Translations under genes and position numbers: made by a program
The notes under the pieces: model-generated
Told to the model about the DNA's origin: nothing
Database searches by the model: none
Seen by the model: only the letters and a program-made list of their open reading frames with translations
DNA from: Bacteroidales bacterium UBA5281
GTDB lineage: Bacteria > Bacteroidota > Bacteroidia > Bacteroidales > Lentimicrobiaceae
Assembly (NCBI GenBank): GCA_002410555.1
Contig: DHSR01000015.1
Coordinates: 1-34,945, forward strand
Reading direction: 5' to 3'
Length of the DNA: 34,945 bases
In this document: piece after piece, positions 31,084 through 34,945 of the stretch
Position numbering within the stretch: the stretch's first letter is position 1
How the letters are laid out: every line of letters begins with the position of its first letter

Positions 31084-32334
31084 CTACCAGCGTTTCCTTT
31101 GAAAAGCTCTTTTTTGTGGAGTTGCCGGCCTCGGTTGACGGGTACGTTGTGAACCACCACGTGAATTTGAAGGGGCCACTTCTTCCGCTTCCGATGGAAT
31201 ACTGGCTACAAAACCGGACATCAGCTTCACCTCAATGTTACGGGGCAAAAGTTTGTTGATATCTTTCAGGCTTCCACGCTCTTCGGCAGCGCAAAATGAG
31301 ATGGCCTTTCCTGTTTCGCCGGCCCGGCCTGTGCGTCCGATGCGGTGTACATAAGTTTCGGGAACTTCGGGCAGCTCGTAATTAATTACATGTGAAATCC
31401 GTTCCACATCTATGCCGCGCGAAGCGATATCAGTAGCAACCAACACCCGTATACTGCGGTCCTTGAAACCCTGCAGAGCCTTTTGGCGTGCCTGTTGTGA
31501 CTTATTTCCATGAATGGCTACAGCGGGTATGCCATTTTTAACCAGGTCGCGAACCACTTTGTCGGCGCCGTGCTTGGTACGGGTAAATACCAGCGCTGTT
31601 TCAATCTCTTCCAGGTCGAAAACCTCCTTTAGCATGGCGCGTTTATCTGCTTTTTCAACAAAATAGACCGATTGCTCCACTGCATCGGCCGGGGCAGAGA
31701 TGGGTGCCACATTCACCTTTACAGGATGATTGAGCAGGCTGTCGGCCAGGGCTTTGATTTCATTGGGAATAGTGGCGGTAAAGAATCCCGTCTGCTTGTG
31801 CTGAGGCAGTTTAGCAATAATGCGCTTAATGTCAGGTGCAAAACCCATATCGAGCATGCGGTCAGCTTCATCCAGAATGAAAAAATTTACCTGATGTAGA
31901 TGGATAAAGCCCTGGTTGATGAGGTCAATGAGGCGACCGGGAGTGGCAATCAGGATATCCACTCCTTTACGGAGAATGGCCGTTTGCGGATTTTGCGATA
32001 CGCCTCCATAAATTACAGTGTGGCGTAGGCCCAGACCATTGCTATAGTCGCTGAAGCTTTCGCTTATTTGAATGGCCAACTCCCGTGTGGGTGCAAGCAC
32101 CAGCGCACGGATGCCGGCTGATTTACGGTCGGCCTGGGCAGCATAAAGTTTCTGCAAAATGGGTACGGCAAAAGCCGCCGTTTTACCGGTGCCGGTCTGG
32201 GCAGTGCCGAAAACATCGGAACCCGCCAACAGGTGGGGAATGGCTTTTTGCTGTATAGGTGTCGGTTGGGTGTAACCCTTTTGTTTCAATGCCCGGGTTA
32301 TGGGCTGAATGATGTTCAGATCTTCGAAAGTCAT
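31084..32334 (-). CDS. DEAD-box RNA helicase, RhlE/CsdA-like
   Basis: This 416-aa ATP-dependent RNA helicase has the Q motif (FEDLNIIQPITRALKQKGYTQPTPIQQKAIP) and motif I AQTGTGKT (45-52). APTRELAIQI, TPGRLIDL and DEAD (155-158) follow, then motif III TAT (in place of SAT) and ATDIASRGIDVERISHVINYELP. HRIGRTGRAGETG is motif VI. The basic glycine/arginine-rich tail (RGGSQRTRQPRPATPQKR) probably binds RNA. The tail and overall size fit RhlE-like helicases of ribosome assembly or mRNA turnover. The gene has a long upstream leader with a TATCTTTG box. Confidence 0.95.
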   Translation of the reverse strand: MTFEDLNIIQPITRALKQKGYTQPTPIQQKAIPHLLAGSDVFGTAQTGTGKTAAFAVPILQKLYAAQADRKSAGIRALVLAPTRELAIQISESFSDYSNGLGLRHTVIYGGVSQNPQTAILRKGVDILIATPGRLIDLINQGFIHLHQVNFFILDEADRMLDMGFAPDIKRIIAKLPQHKQTGFFTATIPNEIKALADSLLNHPVKVNVAPISAPADAVEQSVYFVEKADKRAMLKEVFDLEEIETALVFTRTKHGADKVVRDLVKNGIPAVAIHGNKSQQARQKALQGFKDRSIRVLVATDIASRGIDVERISHVINYELPEVPETYVHRIGRTGRAGETGKAISFCAAEERGSLKDINKLLPRNIEVKLMSGFVASIPSEAEEVAPSNSRGGSQRTRQPRPATPQKRAFQRKRW

Positions 32335-32584
32335 AAAATTAAATAAAAATGTGTGCAGCCGGTAAACAACCGTGGCTTTTCGGGTACTCCTGAGTTAAGT
32401 TCTGAATGGATCGGATGTTAACGAAGGGTCGATTGGCGGGAAAGGATATAAACCTATAAATGAGTAGCAGCTACTTTAATGAGCGGCAAAGATAAGTGTT
32501 TTGATTGGATTACTGGGATTTTCTATTTTCTGGCAATAATTCAGATAACAAAACACAATTCAGTTTCCTCTCCTTTGAGCAGTG
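32335..32584 (-). promoter_or_regulatory. Leader and promoter region of the RNA helicase gene
   Basis: On the minus strand TATCTTTG (plus 32494 to 32487) matches the -7 consensus, but no -33 TTG is visible at the right distance. Transcription would begin near 32480, giving a 5' leader of about 145 nt. It contains a short hairpin AGTAGC-A-GCTACT (32463-32475). No coding sequence was seen in it. The stretch 32495-32584 holds no recognised feature. Confidence 0.45.
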
Positions 32585-33060
32585 GGTGGGGGGTGAAGTG
32601 AGTGATGGGTGATCGGTGATGAGTGATCAGTGATCAGTGATCAGTTAACAGTGATGTGCGATCAGTTATCAGCATTCAGCAAACCCCGGGAGGAGGAAGG
32701 CCGATTCGGGATCACCCCCCTGAGGCGGCAGGCCTCAAACCCTCAAACCCTCAAATCAACAAATTAACATTAAATATGCTGATTATTTGGAAAAGGTGAG
32801 TACGTTGAGGGGGAATGTGACGGTGCTGAGGTAGTGATGGGTGATCTGTGATCTGTAATCAGTGATCAGTAATGTGTGAATAGTTATCAGCATTCAGCAA
32901 ATCTTGTGGAAGCCTCAAATCCCGCTCCGCATTAGGCGGACGCACAGGCCTCAAAATCCCGGGAGAATAAACGACGATTCGGGATCCTCAAATCCTCAAA
33001 TCAACACATCAATATTACGCGGATTATTTGGGGAGGGTGAGTAGACTAAGTGGAAGTGTC
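32585..33060. repeat. Imperfect tandem duplication with GTGATCA heptamers
   Basis: Two related units follow each other. The word AGTTATCAGCATTCAGCAAA occurs at 32664-32683 and 32882-32901 (offset 218). GATTCGGGATC occurs at 32703 and 32976 (offset 273), and GATTATTTGG at 32781 and 33022 (offset 241). The second copy therefore has about 55 extra bases after the first word. GTGATCA is repeated three times without interruption at 32623-32643. Both copies also carry 8-nt CCTCAAAC or CCTCAAAT runs. Each contains a weak hairpin around CCCGGGAG and CGGGAT. No reading frame of note is present. Confidence 0.85.
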
Positions 33061-33086
33061 AGTTTGGTTAGGTGATTTAATCAAAA

Positions 33087-33117
33087 CTTGGAAATTGACA
33101 TTTTTTAAGTATCTTTG
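33087..33117 (+). promoter_or_regulatory. Strong Bacteroidota promoter of the secreted pair
   Basis: CTTG (33087-33090), a 19-nt spacer and TATCTTTG (33110-33117) closely match the full consensus. The start codon lies 28 nt after the -7 box. Confidence 0.75.
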
Positions 33118-33145
33118 GTCTATCATTAACTAAAAGTACAAAACC

Positions 33146-33526
33146 ATGAAAAAACTTAAGTTTGCCTTATTATTAGGGATTTGTGCTTTTGCATTCAATG
33201 TCAGCGCACAATATATAACTGTTAATATTAGTGAAAATGCTAGTTATTCAGGCCTTTACGATGTAAAGCTTTACGTCTTAGATGTTATTACGCAAAACTA
33301 TTGTTTGGTCGCACAAGAACAAGATGTTTCTTTCCAATTCCCATACCAATTTTCACCCAATGACATCAATCTTTCATGTGTAAGTTTGGTAAGTGACCAA
33401 AAAGATCGCTACAGATATGTTGCTTCGGTGATGAGGCAGGAAGCTTCAGGCAGTGGTCAGAACTGGACACCATTACTTGACACCGGAGAATGTGGAATGC
33501 CATTATTATTCCAGATGTACAAATGA
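33146..33526 (+). CDS. Small secreted protein of unknown function
   Basis: This 126-aa protein has a clear signal peptide (MKKLKFALLLGICAFAFNVSAQ). The mature part of about 104 residues is beta-rich (YITVNISENASYSGLYDVKLYVLDV, VSFQFPYQF) with three cysteines (about C53, C79 and C115). No domain is recognised. It has its own strong promoter and a 19-nt gap to the PKD gene, so it is probably co-expressed with it. Base composition is AT-rich compared with the housekeeping genes upstream, as is the next gene. Confidence 0.75.
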   Translation: MKKLKFALLLGICAFAFNVSAQYITVNISENASYSGLYDVKLYVLDVITQNYCLVAQEQDVSFQFPYQFSPNDINLSCVSLVSDQKDRYRYVASVMRQEASGSGQNWTPLLDTGECGMPLLFQMYK

Positions 33527-33545
33527 ATTAAGAGTATTGGATCAT

Positions 33546-34945
33546 ATGTTCCGTGGAATCCTTCTTTTCTTCCTTGTTACCCTTGGTATTGCCGGCTCTG
33601 CGCAAAAAGAATACTACAACTGGTATTTTGGAGGTCATTGTAGTATAACTTTCAATAATGGAACACCACAACCCCTTCCCGAAGGCAACAATTATGGGCT
33701 TGCTGGCGCAGCCATCAGTGATTCAATGGGAAACCTGCTGTTCTATACTGATGGCTACGTCGTTTACGACAAAATCAATCGCCCCACTCCCAATGGCATT
33801 GGGTTGCACGGCAAGTATTGCTACCAGGGATCTATAATATTACAAGTACCTGGAAAAAAAAATCTTTATTACATTACCAATGTTTTTCATGAGTCTTATA
33901 ACCCTTTAGTAATACCTGAAACCGGGATATTATATTCTGTCTTTGATATTACGCTCAATAACGGCTTTGGAGATATCGTTGAAGGACAAAAAAATATACC
34001 TATTTACCTTCCCTCATCAGGATATGCTGCTAATAAGTTAACTGCTGTAAGACACAGAAACAATAATGATATTTGGATTATTACACGTAGTTTTCCAGGA
34101 GACAAGTTTTATTCATTTCTCTTATCATCTGAGGGGCTCAGTACAGTAGGATTAATAAGCCAAAGCCTTATCAATATCTCTTATAGTGATGAGCCGCTTC
34201 AACACTTTGGTGAAGTAAACATAAGTCCGGATGGGACAAAATTTGCTGCCGCCTATTCAGCTTTGGGCTGTATTGAATATGGCGCCTTTAATACGGAAAC
34301 AGGCAGGTATACCCCACAGTTTATTATTTCGCCTGATACAATTTGTAGTGGGCTGGAGCATAGTAGCCCTGTAGGCATAGAATTTTCTCCCGATTCAAAA
34401 TTATTATATTGCTGCCACAATGACCATTCTAACTTTGAGTGTGCAGTTATACAGCAATTTGATGTGTCAATACCTGATTCTGCACTAGTGAAGCAGTCAG
34501 AAATTACCATTGGTATTGGAGTTGCAGGGTTACTTCAAACCGGTCCTGATGGGAAAATATATGGTGGGTTATTTGGCGATAACAGATTAAGTGTTATCCA
34601 TAACCCCAATGCACGAGGTTTATTTTGCAATTTTCAGTTTGCTTCCGTCTCTTTAGGTGAGGGCAACCGAGAGTATTTTTATGGGCTTCCCCAAATGCTT
34701 CAAAAATACTTCTCCTACATAAATTACACTGCTGCGTGTACAAATCAGCCCACCTTATTTACATCTAACATCTGGCCTGTCCCTGACAGTGTTTCCTGGA
34801 ACTTTGGAGATGCTGCTTCAGGCAACAACAACACCTCTGTATCATTAAACCCATCACATATTTATAATGAAGCCGGCGATTACATGGTTACCCTTATTTC
34901 TTACTGGCCGGGCGGCAGGTCGGATACTTCTGTTAAAGTGATTTC
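33546..34945 (+). CDS. Large secreted PKD-domain protein, truncated by the window edge
   Basis: At least 466 aa are open to the window end with no stop. A signal peptide is present (MFRGILLFFLVTLGIAGSAQ). The next 370 residues look like a beta-propeller of the kind seen in Bacteroidota surface proteins: ISDSMGNLLFYTDGYVVYD, EVNISPDGTKFAAAYS, IEFSPDSKLLYCC and QTGPDGKIYGG. These SPDG- and GPDG-type blades are separated by variable loops. A PKD domain starts about residue 398 (VSWNFGDAASGN ... HIYNEAGDYMVTLISY). Such proteins usually end with a gliding-motility (type B T9SS) sorting domain, which would lie outside this window; that end is not visible. The gene is partial at its 3' end. Confidence 0.85.
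   Translation, partial: MFRGILLFFLVTLGIAGSAQKEYYNWYFGGHCSITFNNGTPQPLPEGNNYGLAGAAISDSMGNLLFYTDGYVVYDKINRPTPNGIGLHGKYCYQGSIILQVPGKKNLYYITNVFHESYNPLVIPETGILYSVFDITLNNGFGDIVEGQKNIPIYLPSSGYAANKLTAVRHRNNNDIWIITRSFPGDKFYSFLLSSEGLSTVGLISQSLINISYSDEPLQHFGEVNISPDGTKFAAAYSALGCIEYGAFNTETGRYTPQFIISPDTICSGLEHSSPVGIEFSPDSKLLYCCHNDHSNFECAVIQQFDVSIPDSALVKQSEITIGIGVAGLLQTGPDGKIYGGLFGDNRLSVIHNPNARGLFCNFQFASVSLGEGNREYFYGLPQMLQKYFSYINYTAACTNQPTLFTSNIWPVPDSVSWNFGDAASGNNNTSVSLNPSHIYNEAGDYMVTLISYWPGGRSDTSVKVI

Overview
The window is a chromosomal segment of a Bacteroidota bacterium. The evidence is a peptidase with a C-terminal T9SS-type (Por) sorting domain, a PorT-like outer-membrane barrel, a Big_5 lipoprotein, LptE beside SecG, and several promoters of the Bacteroidota type (-33 TTG-like box, 19-21 nt spacer, -7 TAnnTTTG). 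A complete lower mevalonate block is also present. That is usual in many Flavobacteriia, Cytophagia and Sphingobacteriia but not in classical Bacteroidales, which use the MEP route, so the order cannot be fixed from this window. Nearly everything looks like ordinary chromosome; no phage, IS element, CRISPR array, tRNA or rRNA was seen.

Layout. 1-255 is a low-complexity block of degenerate heptanucleotide repeats. 485-2217 carries an outer-membrane barrel gene and a run of four small envelope proteins (DUF1328, YtxH, holin-like DUF1469, and an unknown basic 71-aa protein) that ends at a strong terminator. 2467-6021 holds pheT and an N-acetylmuramoyl-alanine amidase with two SH3b domains. 6127-11496 is a rightward block: sigma-54 activator without a receiver domain, LptE, TPR-like protein, SecG, GroES, GroEL. 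These genes tie outer-membrane LPS assembly, protein export and folding together. 11661-13865 has a DUF4468 protein and, on the minus strand, a 5'-nucleotidase broken by a one-base frameshift plus a 68-aa protein.

14155-18490 is a tight operon for the mevalonate pathway: HMG-CoA reductase, a GYDIA-type GHMP kinase in the phosphomevalonate kinase position, diphosphomevalonate decarboxylase and mevalonate kinase. Adenine deaminase follows 42 nt later and an ArsR-type repressor after that. 20597-32334 is mostly housekeeping and envelope genes on both strands: Big_5 lipoprotein, M1 peptidase, polysaccharide deacetylase, phosphoglycerate mutase, PPP-family phosphatase, VOC/PhnB-like protein, PIF1-like helicase, gamma-glutamyltransferase and a DEAD-box RNA helicase. 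32585-33060 is a second repeat region, an imperfect tandem duplication of about 220-270 nt containing a GTGATCA heptamer array. 33146 to the window end is an AT-rich pair of secreted proteins, the second a large PKD protein cut by the window edge.

I did not find an obviously new defence or mobile system. The most interesting items are the heptamer repeat arrays at both ends of the window, the small-protein envelope cassette with its unknown 71-aa member, the GYDIA kinase, a possible sigma-54 site before groESL, a probably leaderless secreted peptidase, the frameshifted nucleotidase with its beta-grasp-like small neighbour, and a probable long leader before the RNA helicase gene.
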